Assembly: GCF_016735595.1 (NCBI RefSeq)
Contig: NZ_JAERRB010000002.1
Location: 446,996-510,995, forward strand
Reading direction: 5' to 3'
Source of the DNA: Chryseolinea lacunae
GTDB lineage: Bacteria > Bacteroidota > Bacteroidia > Cytophagales > Cyclobacteriaceae
DNA: 64,000 nt
Both the position numbers and the translations under genes were made by a program. Positions 19,301 to 28,500 of this stretch are shown here, piece by piece; the stretch's first letter is position 1; each line of letters starts with the position of its first letter. Below the pieces are notes generated by a model. It did no database searches. It worked only from the letters and a program-made list of their open reading frames with translations, and was not told where the DNA came from.

Positions 19301-20448
19301 CTGGAGTAGGAGAGGAACAACGCATCGTGAGATTCTTTCCGTGCCGTGATGTCGTGCTCGATGGCGAAAAACTCTGTTGTTGTTCCGGTGCCGTCGCGCA
19401 CGGGAATGATGGTGGCATCGACCCAAAAAAAGGTACCGTCTTTCGCCTTGTTTTTGATTTCTCCCCGCCACGTTTTCCCGGCATTCAGCGTGCGCCACAA
19501 GTCAGCCCAAAACACCCGGGAGTGATGGCCGCTGTTGATGACGCCATAGTGATTGCCAACCAACTCTTTCTGACTATAGCCGCAAAGGCCAACGAAGTTT
19601 GCATTCACGTCCATGATGCGTCCGGTGTTGTCGGTGCGCGACACCACGGCGGTGTTTTCGATGGCGTCTTGAAAATCGGCGAGCGATTGGGTGAGTTTGT
19701 GTTGAATCTCTTCGGTTTCCTTTCGCGCGGTGATGTCGAGCAATGTGCCGAAAATTTTCCGCTTGCCGGTGTGCTCGTCCAGCGTGGCTTCGCCTTGCGA
19801 CAGCACCCAGCGCACGGTGCCGTCGGGTCGCACAATTCTTTTTTCAAGCGCATAGGGTTTGCCAAGACGCACGGCGTCGTCTATGGCCTTCTGCATTTTG
19901 GCGCGATCTTTTGGATGCACCATCGAGAGGCGCAGGCGTGTGGAAGGTTTCACCGACTGCGGCGCCAGACCGTGCAGGCGATAGAATTCGTCGGACCAGC
20001 GGATTTCGTTGAAGTTGCCATACATCTCCCAACTGCCGATTGAGGCAATGGACTGACTACGGTTGAGTGTTTGCTGCGTTTGTTGTAGCGCATCTTCATG
20101 CTGTAGCGAAGACGGCAGCTCCAGATAGTCAAGGAGGCAATCCATGCCATGAAGTTGGATTCGCTTTCGCAACAGGAACACGGTTGTGTCTTTCCCCGTG
20201 GATGCGTGGTGCACGATTGGACCAAATCGCGTAAATGTTTTTGCCCGACCCACGGACGCGTCCGGAGGCGTGCCCGACCAAAGGGTGCTGAGCGTGAGAT
20301 TCTTTTTTGTACTTTTTAGCCGGAAAAACTTTTTTCCCTCGCTGTTGAGCTGCATCACCACTCCGTTATCCACCCGATGAACGACCGCAGGAAAGGGAAT
20401 GTCGGTGAGGGCAAAAGAAAAGTTGTTCGACTTGGATACAGCTTTCAT
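16381..20448 (-). CDS. Giant eight-PAS HisKA_2 sensor kinase
   Basis: This is a cytoplasmic histidine kinase of 1355 residues if started at the ATG at 20448 (MKAVSKSNNF); a GTG at 20490 would add 14 residues. No membrane segment is visible. About eight PAS domains follow one another from residue 80 to 1140, several with recognisable turns such as DVNANFVGLCGYS, VASPDGKITYANKS and ITDADRKIQWVNESF. The kinase core is of the HisKA_2 type, with tandem His near 1169-1170 in EIHHRVKNNLQL, then an ATPase domain with LILNELITNAIKHAF and VADNGSGLP. Such kinases often act on separate single-domain receivers. The REC domain of the neighbouring kinase and the CheY-like protein are possible partners (inference). 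It has its own promoter region with a strong palindrome at 20505-20532. Confidence 0.92.
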   Translation of the reverse strand: MKAVSKSNNFSFALTDIPFPAVVHRVDNGVVMQLNSEGKKFFRLKSTKKNLTLSTLWSGTPPDASVGRAKTFTRFGPIVHHASTGKDTTVFLLRKRIQLHGMDCLLDYLELPSSLQHEDALQQTQQTLNRSQSIASIGSWEMYGNFNEIRWSDEFYRLHGLAPQSVKPSTRLRLSMVHPKDRAKMQKAIDDAVRLGKPYALEKRIVRPDGTVRWVLSQGEATLDEHTGKRKIFGTLLDITARKETEEIQHKLTQSLADFQDAIENTAVVSRTDNTGRIMDVNANFVGLCGYSQKELVGNHYGVINSGHHSRVFWADLWRTLNAGKTWRGEIKNKAKDGTFFWVDATIIPVRDGTGTTTEFFAIEHDITARKESHDALFLSYSSLRETLLFAKMGSAELDLKTFQLSMSRELLELLDIDSTKPIVIPFAQFIAQYVHPDFQAVIGEKVKEGMADPAAVKTEVNVSFAMITATAREIWMEARGIFKGTTALGILQDATDRKRAEQTLQESSQRVISLADNIPDGLIYEYWTNMARTEAGFTYASQGVEKVFELTADELIHDVGVGLGLVHPDDLAAVKEATNISIATLKGLDVDYRINVRSGKQKWVKTKATPHLRPDGTVHFIAICIDITRQKKLEAEQATNRFKLQNTLDNLISAVVVASPDGKITYANKSALYILDTTADEVTEHYFHNPVWKPVDETGQRLAPENLPLSIALTKQQAVGNVLHGLQHENGSMKWISVNAAPLLDEAGRMYAAVSSFIDITESRAAELNREKSENELRAIIEASAYATVLLDPQGVVQNFNAFASRNATFILNHALEKGNHFLTVIPPLFQADFSTNFARALQGEKVLVEREIQNVNQHKLWLEFLYLPVFNKAMEVTGVTFNVTDLTQKKEAEAHSRKRTEQIRFAARLARFGEWELDLATHQCRWSDEVCRIHDVAPGYSPGLEEALSFYTADSKVLLRHAIQKCIDDGDWYDMTLQIVSKAGKKKWIRTVGVSERINNRAVKLYGLFQDIDDVRQKEEESARLALIAKRTDNLVVITDADRKIQWVNESFTRTTGYTSREVIGRTTEDFLYGPETLAETVTMVHEKLARKEPVKFEIVHYKRSGETHWLDVEIQPVFGASGELDYFIEIQSNVTERKQAEENLQLTQLGLQKSLQEKESLIKEIHHRVKNNLQLISSILYLKMSGMHQSDMKDFLEDTRHKIRSIALIHERLLQSGSMHQVDIADYLSKLILDLQMTVMTQTLDLSINAHIEPTQISLDLAINCGLILNELITNAIKHAFKDRREGTVFVSFNKTAEGFLFTVADNGSGLPESVYPGKGSFGMQLLDVFLKQLKASVSIERGQGTKYSITF

Positions 20449-20504
20449 GAGGGGCTGGATGAGATCAGGCAAAATACAAATTGCCAGCACAGCAGACTAA
20501 GGCG

Positions 20505-20532
20505 TATCTACGTACGTGAATGTACGTAGATA
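20505..20532. promoter_or_regulatory. Perfect 11-base palindrome upstream of the giant kinase gene
   Basis: TATCTACGTAC (20505-20515) and GTACGTAGATA (20522-20532) are perfect inverted arms around the 6-base loop GTGAAT. It lies 57 bases upstream of the preferred ATG of the giant kinase. Its TACGTAGATA core is also found, in altered form, at 13934-13948 upstream of the che operon. It looks like an operator for a dimeric regulator. Confidence 0.5.
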
Positions 20533-20582
20533 GGAATTTGTCAGGAATGAGGTCGGGGTGTGTAGTGACCAATAAAATAAAA

Positions 20583-20611
20583 GGCATAATCTCGTTTGTG
20601 GAGACTATGCC
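20583..20611. repeat. Imperfect inverted repeat, 11-base arms
   Basis: GGCATAATCTC (20583-20593) and GAGACTATGCC (20601-20611) pair with a single mismatch around a 7-base loop. It lies between divergent genes, so it is either an operator or a leader structure. No T-tract supports a terminator. Confidence 0.35.
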
Positions 20612-20888
20612 GATAGAATAAAACCAACCACGTGATGAGAAGAATCACCATGTAGTCCTGTAAATATCGTGCAACTCCGGTTACCGCGGTATCACATAAT
20701 CATGGGAGGGTGGCATAAGAAACTTGGTAGCTGATTTTGTGGCTAAGATCTATGAAACAAGCCAAAAAGAAGTTCGCGCCACTACGCCGGAACGCTTTGT
20801 GCTTTGGTCGACACGATGTTTGCCCTCGCCATTCATACCTTTTGGAAAAGGCTTAAGAATAATACCACAATACCCTTAAATTTAATCC

Positions 20889-21272
20889 ATGAAAAACAAG
20901 CTGATACATTTCGCCATCCACACCGACAACACGGAGCGGGCAAAGAATTTTTATGCCCATGTGTTTGACTGGGGATTCGCATCCTATGGGCCACCCGATT
21001 TCCTCCAAATCAAAACCGACGATACTGAATCCGGAGAATTGATTGGCGCCCTGCAGTCCAGAAACTATTCGTCGGTGAAAGAAAAGATCATTGGCCTGGA
21101 GTGCACAATTGCTGTGGAAGATGTGGACGCTATAGTGGAAAGAGTGACGCGCGGCGGCGGTGAAATTGTGATGCCTAAAACGGCGATTCCCTATGTGGGA
21201 TGGATAACAAAATTTCTCGACACCGAGGGCAACCTGGTTTGCGCAATGCAGGCCGACAACAGCGCGCGATAA
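20889..21272 (+). CDS. VOC/glyoxalase-superfamily protein
   Basis: This is a 127-residue protein of the vicinal-oxygen-chelate fold. It opens with LIHFAIHTDNTERAKNFYAHVF, the usual first beta-alpha element with the FYxxVF(D)W signature. It has the second half-module TIAVEDVDAIVERVTRGGGEI and closes with WITKFLDTEGNLVCAMQ. This subgroup (glyoxalase/bleomycin-resistance-like) has many members of unknown substrate, so no reaction is assigned. It is 26 bases before the DUF1801 gene, and the two are probably co-transcribed. Confidence 0.85.
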   Translation: MKNKLIHFAIHTDNTERAKNFYAHVFDWGFASYGPPDFLQIKTDDTESGELIGALQSRNYSSVKEKIIGLECTIAVEDVDAIVERVTRGGGEIVMPKTAIPYVGWITKFLDTEGNLVCAMQADNSAR

Positions 21273-21298
21273 GAATCTCTCTCTAATTTTTAACCACT

Positions 21299-21745
21299 AT
21301 GGATAAGCCCCGAAAAATCCATCCCGACTTTCTCTACTTTCTCGAGATGAAAGAACAGCCGCTGATCGATTTGTTTGTCGACATCCGTCACTACATTCTT
21401 GGTCTTTATCCCAACAGCAACGAACTCCTCTATCACACGCATGCCTTAACGTCGGTGTTCTCGATTTCCGACAAACTCTCGGACGCGTTTTGCATGTTGC
21501 CGATCTACACAAATCATTTGAACCTCGGATTTACAAAAGGAACGTTGATCAACGATCCCCATACGTTATTGGTAGGAACGGGAAATTTGATACGGCATAT
21601 TCCCATCGGGATGCCTGCAGACTATAGGAACCCCAAAGTGAAAGCCCTGCTGAAATCGGCCGTCGATTTTGCTACTAAAGACATGGAAAGTCCGGCGAAG
21701 GTCAAAGGCGAAACAATTTCGAAAATCAAAACGGGCAAGAAGTGA
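21299..21745 (+). CDS. DUF1801-family protein
   Basis: This is a 148-residue soluble protein resembling the DUF1801/YdhG family: an N-terminal helix with FLEMKEQPLIDLFVDIRHYIL, a central LLYHTHALTSVF, and a C-terminal part with NLIRHIPIGMPADYR followed by LLKSAVDFATKD. The family is widespread in Bacteroidota and has no settled function. It lies between the VOC gene and the permease gene, with an 86-base gap to the latter. Confidence 0.75.
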   Translation: MDKPRKIHPDFLYFLEMKEQPLIDLFVDIRHYILGLYPNSNELLYHTHALTSVFSISDKLSDAFCMLPIYTNHLNLGFTKGTLINDPHTLLVGTGNLIRHIPIGMPADYRNPKVKALLKSAVDFATKDMESPAKVKGETISKIKTGKK

Positions 21746-21831
21746 AGGTGGCGCCGCTCACGTAATCAACCTTTGGGGCTGTGCAACGTTCCGGTAACTT
21801 CGGGCGTCTAAGTTCAAACAACCGGCCGTTT

Positions 21832-24204
21832 ATGCTCACCAACTACATCAAAGTCGCCATCCGGAATCTTCTCCGCCAGAAAGGCTTTTCGTTCATCAAC
21901 ATCCTGGGGCTTGCCCTGGGCATCACCTGCACCGCCCTCATTGGCATGTGGGTCAACGATGAACTGAGCTACGACAAATTTCACAACGACTTTGATCGCA
22001 TCTACCGGGTCACGGCAACCCTGCCCGAAATGAAGGTGCATGCCGCCGTGTCGTCCGCGCCCCTGGCCATTGCCGTGAAGGCCGAGTTGCCCGAAGTGGA
22101 AGACGCCGTTCGCATCTCCGGATTAAATCGCGACCTGATCCAGGTGGGTGATGTGAAATTTGAAGAGAAGGGTGTGATCTATGCCGACTCGAATTTCTTC
22201 AACCTGTTCACCTTTCCCTTCATCAAGGGTAGCAAAGAAACTGCGCTGCAAAATCCGGAGGGCGTTGTGATCACCGAAGAAATGGCTCTGAAGTATTTCG
22301 GCAGCACCGACGTGCTGGAGAAAACAATCCGGAAAAACGACAAAGATAATTTCACCGTCACCGGTGTCATCGCCAATGTTCCCGACAACTCTCACCTGCA
22401 GTTTGATTTTGTGCAGCCGATGCGTTTCCTCGCCCGCACAAACAAGGACCTCAAGAACAACATCTGGGACAATTTTAACTATTACACCTACATAAAGCTT
22501 AACGACAAAGTGCAACGGTCGGCGTCGGCCCTTGCCGACATCGAAAAAAAAATGCAGGCGATCTATAAAAAGAATGAGACCGTGCTGAAAGTAAGTTTTG
22601 TGTTGCAGCCACTCACAAAGGTTCACCTCTATTCCAATTTTCTGGCCGACATTCCAGGGCATGGCAATGCACAGAACGTATACATTTTTATGGTGGTGGC
22701 CGTGTTCATCCTCGTGGTGGCATGTCTCAATTTTATGAATCTTGCCACGGCGCGTGCTGCAAGGCGGGCCAAGGAAGTTGGCCTGCGCAAAGTTGTGGGT
22801 GCCATACGTCCGCACCTGATGGGGCAGTTCCTGGCCGAGTCGTTGGTGGTGGCGTTGCTCTCACTTGTCCTGGCATTATTGATCATTTATCTCGTGCTTC
22901 CCTACTTCAATACCCTTGGTGGAAAAAATCTTGCGCTTGATTTCACAAATGTGAAAATCATCGGCGGTCTTCTGGGCATTACGGTCATCACGGGATTGTT
23001 GGCAGGAAGTTATCCTGCGCTCTACCTCTCTGGTTTTGTTCCGGCCACGGTGTTGAAGGGAAATTTTTCGGGTGGCAAGTCCGGCGGTTTGTTCCGGAAC
23101 ACCATGGTGGTGATTCAGTTTGCTGTGTCCATTTCACTCATCGTGGGCACCACCATTGTGTATCGGCAATTGAAATATATCCAGCAATTAAACCTCGGCT
23201 ACGACAAAGAGAATCTTTTGTATTTGCCCATGACGGGCGAGATGTGGTCGAAGTATGACGCCTTGCGCGCCAGCCTTGGAAACAACCGGCTCACCAGCCA
23301 GTACTCGTTCATCTCCGACCTGCCCACCACATCGTCGGGAGCCACCATCAGTGTGGAGTGGAAAGGGAAAGATCCAAACACGCAGCCCTTGTTCTACAAC
23401 ATCGCCATCGACGAAAATTTTGAAGAAGTTTTTAAAGCAACCTTTCTGGAAGGCCATGGCTATGGCGAAAACGCCAAGGCAGATTCTGTCAACATCGTGT
23501 TGAATGAAACGGCCCTAAAAACTATGGACATGCCGCTGGCGTCGGCCGTGGGCACAAAGATCACCGTGTGGGGTCAGGAGCGAACCATCATTGGCGTGGT
23601 GAAAGACTTCAACTTTAAACCCGTTCAGGAAACGATCGGGCCCATGTTCCTGAATCGCAATACCTGGGGAGGCTATGCCATCATCCGCACGCTACCGGGC
23701 GAAACGGAAAGTGCCATTGCTGCACTGGAGCAGATCTGCAAAACGATCAATCCCAGCTACCCTTTCAACTACAGTTTTCTCGACCAGGATATTGCCAACC
23801 TCTACAAGGCCGAACAACGGCTGGGCAGCTTGTTCAATGTGTTTGCCGTGCTGGCGATCGTGATTTCGTGTCTTGGCCTGTATGGCTTGTCGGCCTACCT
23901 CGCCGAACGGCGAACACGCGAGCTGGGCATACGCAAAGTGCTGGGAGCTTCCGGGTTTCAGCTGGTCTACCTTCTGTCGGCCACCTTCACCCGTCCCATT
24001 CTCATTGCCACGGCAATTGCCATACCCCTCGCGTGGTACGGCATGAGTCAATGGCTCGACGGCTTTGCGTATCACGTCACGATCGACTGGTCGATTTTTT
24101 TAATCGCGTTTCTGTCGGCCCTGATCATCGCCTGGCTGACCGTGAGCTTTGAATCGATCAAGGCGGCCACCACAAATCCGGTCAAATCCCTGCGATCGGA
24201 ATAG
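21832..24204 (+). CDS. FtsX/MacB-type ABC transporter permease
   Basis: This is a permease of about 790 residues. The ATG at 21832 (MLTNYIKVAIRNLL) is the standard start of this family; an upstream GTG at 21781 would add 17 atypical residues. It opens with the first membrane helix FINILGLALGITCTALIG, then a periplasmic MacB-like domain (about 45-265), three membrane helices with the FtsX core (MNLATARAARRAKEVGLRKV), a second periplasmic domain (about 425-640), and a second FtsX core near the C-terminus (AERRTRELGIRKVLGAS). Such double-module proteins usually work with an ABC ATPase in mechanotransmission or efflux of peptides and lipids. No ATPase gene is next to it. A hairpin follows the stop codon. 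Confidence 0.92.
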   Translation: MLTNYIKVAIRNLLRQKGFSFINILGLALGITCTALIGMWVNDELSYDKFHNDFDRIYRVTATLPEMKVHAAVSSAPLAIAVKAELPEVEDAVRISGLNRDLIQVGDVKFEEKGVIYADSNFFNLFTFPFIKGSKETALQNPEGVVITEEMALKYFGSTDVLEKTIRKNDKDNFTVTGVIANVPDNSHLQFDFVQPMRFLARTNKDLKNNIWDNFNYYTYIKLNDKVQRSASALADIEKKMQAIYKKNETVLKVSFVLQPLTKVHLYSNFLADIPGHGNAQNVYIFMVVAVFILVVACLNFMNLATARAARRAKEVGLRKVVGAIRPHLMGQFLAESLVVALLSLVLALLIIYLVLPYFNTLGGKNLALDFTNVKIIGGLLGITVITGLLAGSYPALYLSGFVPATVLKGNFSGGKSGGLFRNTMVVIQFAVSISLIVGTTIVYRQLKYIQQLNLGYDKENLLYLPMTGEMWSKYDALRASLGNNRLTSQYSFISDLPTTSSGATISVEWKGKDPNTQPLFYNIAIDENFEEVFKATFLEGHGYGENAKADSVNIVLNETALKTMDMPLASAVGTKITVWGQERTIIGVVKDFNFKPVQETIGPMFLNRNTWGGYAIIRTLPGETESAIAALEQICKTINPSYPFNYSFLDQDIANLYKAEQRLGSLFNVFAVLAIVISCLGLYGLSAYLAERRTRELGIRKVLGASGFQLVYLLSATFTRPILIATAIAIPLAWYGMSQWLDGFAYHVTIDWSIFLIAFLSALIIAWLTVSFESIKAATTNPVKSLRSE

Positions 24205-24212
24205 GGGCTGGC

Positions 24213-24237
24213 AGTGGGCGCGTTTCCGCCCAGTTTC
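24213..24237 (+). terminator. Candidate terminator after the permease gene
   Basis: TGGGCG (24215-24220) and CGCCCA (24227-24232) form a perfect 6-base G/C-rich stem with a 6-base loop, followed by GTTTCT. It lies 11 bases after the permease stop. The T-run is short, so the call is moderate. Confidence 0.45.
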
Positions 24238-24442
24238 TCCCTGAAAAAAGGTTAACATGCCCCGCGGCCTCTGTAGGGGGCGTTGCATTCGATTGCTGTT
24301 GAGTTTTTGTGTCAAATTAATTCCCTTTTGGGGTATTAGATTGTTGGCGGTGTGCCGTTTAGAAGGGGTTATGGAGTTTGGTTGGGGCGTGGATGCAGGA
24401 AATATTTGGTGGAAAGTGGTATGGAGGCATCGCGAAGCGAAT

Positions 24443-24450
24443 TAGCTTTG
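24443..24450 (+). promoter_or_regulatory. Bacteroidota -7-like element before fecR
   Basis: TAGCTTTG matches the Bacteroidota -7 consensus TAnnTTTG exactly and lies 33 bases before the FecR start codon. No TTTG is found at the usual -33 distance, so only half the promoter is supported. The overlapping 9-mer GCTACCTTG (24450-24458) also occurs 40 bases before the fucosidase start (36569-36577). Confidence 0.3.
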
Positions 24451-24483
24451 CTACCTTGAAATTCGTAAAGACTGTTTTGTTTA

Positions 24484-25467
24484 ATGAATTATTATAAAGA
24501 CTATTCGGTGGAAGCGTTAGCGCTGGATAAGAGTTTTCAGGAGTGGGTGCTAAACCCGGATGCCCAGTCGGACCAAATCTGGCAGGAATGGCTGCGCCAA
24601 AATCCGGATAAACAACACGATGTTGCGCAAGCCATGGAGCTTGTGCGGTTGTCGGGCCTTTCGGCCGATGCTGAAGCAAACGCTGCTTACCTGGAAGGAT
24701 GGTCGAAAGTAATGGAAGCCGCCAATGCCGATGCGCGCCCCTCGCGTGGCAAGTGGGTGGCCTATGCCTCGCTGGCCGCCGCCTTGGTGGGCCTGCTGGT
24801 GCTGGTTTATGTGTATCGATTTGCCGGCAATGCCGTTACAGAATTTAAGACGGCCTATGCCGAAGTGAAAGAAATTGAATTGAAAGACGGCACACGCGTA
24901 ATGCTGAATGCCAATTCCACGCTGACCTACAACGACAACTGGGACGATGCGGCAACCCGCGAAGTTACCCTGAAGGGTGAAGGCTTTTTCACCGTGGTGC
25001 ACACTGCCGACGACAAACCGTTTGTGGTGCACGCGCAAAACGAAGCCACCATCCTGGTGCTGGGAACAGAATTTAACGTGAGCACACGCCGCAACAAGGT
25101 GGCCGTCTATCTGCAGTCGGGCAAAGTGCGTTTTAACACGGCATTGCAGGAGGTGACGATGAAACCCGGAGAAAGCATTGAATATATCCCCGGCCGTACC
25201 GAAGTGGAACTGAAACCCGGCACGGAAGAAACCGTTGCCTGGACAAACAAACAATATGTGATGAGTGACACGCCGCTCGCCGACGTGGTGCGTGACCTGG
25301 AAGACACCTATGGAAAACCGGTGATGGTTTCAGACACGACCCTGCTGGCAAAACGCGTAACGGCCAAGGTGCCCGCCAACAATTTGAACGTACTGCTGGA
25401 GGTGTTGTCGCAAACCCTCAAGCTGAACATAGAGGATCAGAATAACAAAATAGTCATCCGTCAATAA
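24484..25467 (+). CDS. FecR-family anti-sigma factor
   Basis: This is a 327-residue inner-membrane regulator that should hold or activate an ECF sigma factor in response to a TonB-dependent transporter. Residues 1-85 are cytoplasmic; one membrane segment is at about 95-117 (AYASLAAALVGLLVLVYVY). The periplasmic FecR domain (about 120-215) has EIELKDGTRVMLNANSTL, and a C-terminal DUF4974/STN-like domain ends with VLLEVLSQTLKLNIEDQ. It is 72 bases upstream of the STN-bearing SusC gene, its expected signalling partner. In most such loci a sigma-factor gene precedes fecR, but here the upstream gene is a permease. The only sigma gene in the window is at 39360-39977. Confidence 0.92.
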   Translation: MNYYKDYSVEALALDKSFQEWVLNPDAQSDQIWQEWLRQNPDKQHDVAQAMELVRLSGLSADAEANAAYLEGWSKVMEAANADARPSRGKWVAYASLAAALVGLLVLVYVYRFAGNAVTEFKTAYAEVKEIELKDGTRVMLNANSTLTYNDNWDDAATREVTLKGEGFFTVVHTADDKPFVVHAQNEATILVLGTEFNVSTRRNKVAVYLQSGKVRFNTALQEVTMKPGESIEYIPGRTEVELKPGTEETVAWTNKQYVMSDTPLADVVRDLEDTYGKPVMVSDTTLLAKRVTAKVPANNLNVLLEVLSQTLKLNIEDQNNKIVIRQ

Positions 25468-25539
25468 AAATGGAGCTTGGCGTTTGAAGGAATAGGTTAT
25501 TAAACACAAGGGGGAGTCTTTAACCGAGTCATAAGACCT

Positions 25540-28500
25540 ATGAGTCGCCAATCACAGAAGGGGATGAAAGCCGCCGTGGCTTTTATTTCATGCTTTTGCA
25601 TGATGGGCATTTGCTGTGCTCAAAATATGGCCTTCCGCGGCAAAAATAAAGTGCCGCTCACGTCTCCCACGCCCAAAGAAGGCGAAGTTCCCCTGGTCGA
25701 CATTCTCGAAAAACTCGAACACAGCCGAGGCGTCAGCTTCGCGTTTCAAAAACAATTTCTCGATGGTAAGTTCTCCAAGCCTTTCCCGCTGCTGACCGAC
25801 GACATCGAAACCTATCTTTCCGAATTGCTCACACCGCTGCAACTGGGATTCCGCCGGGTGCACAACATCGCCGAAAAAATCTACATTATCTATCCGCTGC
25901 CCACACGCATTCGTCCACGTGCCCATGCCTTGTTGCCCGATTCTGCACAGGCACTGGAAACAAAAGACGACGACCTGCGCGTGATCTCGGGTCGCGTGGA
26001 GGATGTGCGCAACGTGGGCATGGCCGGTGTGAATGTGATGCTGAAGGGCAACACCCTTGGCGCCATAACCGACAGCGATGGCAACTTCTCTATGGCCGCG
26101 CCCCGCAATGCGTCAACCACGCTGGTGGTGTCGCACCTGGGGTTCCGCACACAGGAAGTATCACTGACCGGTAGCGATGCCGTTGCCGTGGTGCTGGAAG
26201 AAAATCCGCATGCACTGCCGGAGGTGGTGGTGACAGCATTGGGCATCAACCGCGACCAGAAAGCGCTGGGCTATGCCGCCACCACGGTGGGGGCCACCAC
26301 AGTGAGCGAAGCGGGCTACACCAACTTTGCATCGGCACTCTATGGCAAGGTGCCCGGCGTGCGCATTCGCACCGCCCCCGGTGGTGCAACCAGTGCCGTG
26401 ACCATGCAGATTCGCGGATTTAATTCACTGAACTATAACACCCAACCCCTCTACGTGATCGACGGCGTGCTGATGCGCGACTCGAACGAGAAAGGCGCTG
26501 CGGGACTGAACAACGACGATTATTTTACCGACCAGCGTGTGCGTGGCAACGGCATTCTGGACATCAGCCCCGGCGACATTGAAACGCTGACCGTGCTGAA
26601 GGGCGCGAGCGCCACCGCGCTCTATGGATCGGATGCCGCCAGCGGCGTGGTGCTCATCACTACCAAGAAAGGATCAAAAAAAGCCGGGCTGGGCGTGGAT
26701 GTGAATTATTCTGTGACGGTGGAGAAGGCGGCGTTCATGCCAAAATATCAGAACGTGTATGGCCCCGGCTATGACCGTGCCACCAACGTGGCCCTGGGCG
26801 CCGACAAAGACGGCTGGGTGATGCTGGACACCGACGGCGATGGCGTGGACGATGCACGCCGGCCGTTATTTGAATCGTATGCACAATTTGGACCGGCCAT
26901 GCAGGGACAGGAAGCGTTGTGGTGGGACGGCTCAAAGAAACCTTATGTGCCACAGCCCAACAACTACAAAGACTTTTATCGTCAGGGATTGAGTTCGGTA
27001 TTCAACGTGGCCTTCAACAACCAGATTGAACGGCTAACCTATCGCTTCTCTTACACACGCAACGACTACGAGGGCATCCAGGTGGGCGGCAAGCTGGCGC
27101 GCAACACCTTCAACCTCAACACCAGCCTGAAGCTGAGCAGCAAGCTCACGGCCGACCTGGTTGTTAATTTCACCAACAGCCGCATTCACAACCGGCCCAT
27201 GAAAGTGAACCGCTTGTTGTCGAGCTATTCGGGCTTCTTCAACCGGGCACAAAACATGTCCGACTTCTTTGATAAATATCAAACCAGCGAAGGGTATAAG
27301 TGGGTGCCCTACAGTCAGTCGCAACGCAATCCGGAGGAGGCGCTCAAGTTCACCACGCCGCGTGGCTATGAGGTGATGGACCTGTTGTGGCAGCAGTTGA
27401 AGAACAGCGAGAACGAAATGCAAAACCGCATCATCACCAGCTTCACGCTGAAGTATGACATCCATAAAAATATTAAGTTCCGCGGTCGCATTGGCAATGA
27501 CCTGACACGTGCCGAAACGGAAACAAAACAATACAACGAATACCCCACCGCCTTCAATGGCGCCAGCAGCACCGGCTCCTATGGTGTGGCACAGGGACGC
27601 TATTCTTTTTTCTACACCGACGCGTTGCTGACCTACGACAAAAAACTGGCGAAAGATTTTCGCGTCTCGGTGAGCGGCGGGTTTCAGTTGCGCAATGAAC
27701 TATATCACGACGAATCCAACAGCACCAACGGCGGGCTGGTGGTAGAGAACTGGTTCGACCTGCGCAATTCTTTTCACGCCACACTGAACACAAAGCGCAC
27801 ACAATCAAAAATTCTGAAGTATGCATTCCTGGGCTTGGCCGACATCAGCTACAAGGACATGCTTTTCCTGGAGGGCACCTGGCGCCAGGAATATTCGTCT
27901 ACGTTGCCACCGTCGAACAATAGTTATTTCTATCCGTCGGTGAACAGCAGTTTTGTTTTCACTGAGGCGTTCGACTTGCCGGCCTTTGTCAACTTTGGCA
28001 AGATCAGGGCGTCGTATGGCATTGTGGGCAATGCGCCGCCGGTCTATGAAGCCAACGTGCTCTATGAAATCACCAATCTGCAAACGGTGACTGGCCCCGT
28101 GATTGCGGCGAGTTCGAGCGGAAGCTTGTATGGCAACAACAACATCCGCCCCGAGCGCAAACATGAACTGGAAGTGGGGTTGGAAACGCGTTTGTTCAAA
28201 AACAAGCTGGGCATTGACCTCACCTACTATGAGAGCCGCACCGCAGGACAGATTCTGAAACTGGATCTTCCCAGCAGCACAGGGTCCACCCGAATCCTCA
28301 CAAATATCGGCGAGCTGCGCAGTCACGGCTGGGAGCTTGGCTTGTCGGTGACGCCCGTGGCACGGAAAATTTTGTGGACCACCACGGTGAACGCGGCAGT
28401 GAACAACACTACGCTCAACAATCTGACGCAGGGCATCAATCAGCTCATCTTCCGCGATTTCGAAGGCAGCTCGGTGCGGTTGGTGGCCGAACCGAATCAA

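Larger units (their letters stand above)
20491..20888. other. Divergent promoter region between giant kinase and VOC genes
   Basis: This 398-base non-coding stretch lies between divergent genes. It holds the palindrome at 20505-20532, an imperfect inverted repeat at 20583-20611 and, 45 bases before the VOC start, TACCTTTTG (20836-20844), which is close to the Bacteroidota -7 element TAnnTTTG but has one extra T. No convincing -33 TTTG at the usual spacing was found. No gene is seen. Confidence 0.5.

Noticed and set aside
18940-20043. A 367-residue plus-strand frame opposite the giant kinase
   Set aside because: The minus frame contains clear PAS repeats, so this is a shadow.
20583-20611. A rho-independent terminator
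   Set aside because: The stem has a mismatch, is not G/C-rich and lacks a T-tract; it also lies between divergent genes, where no terminator is needed.
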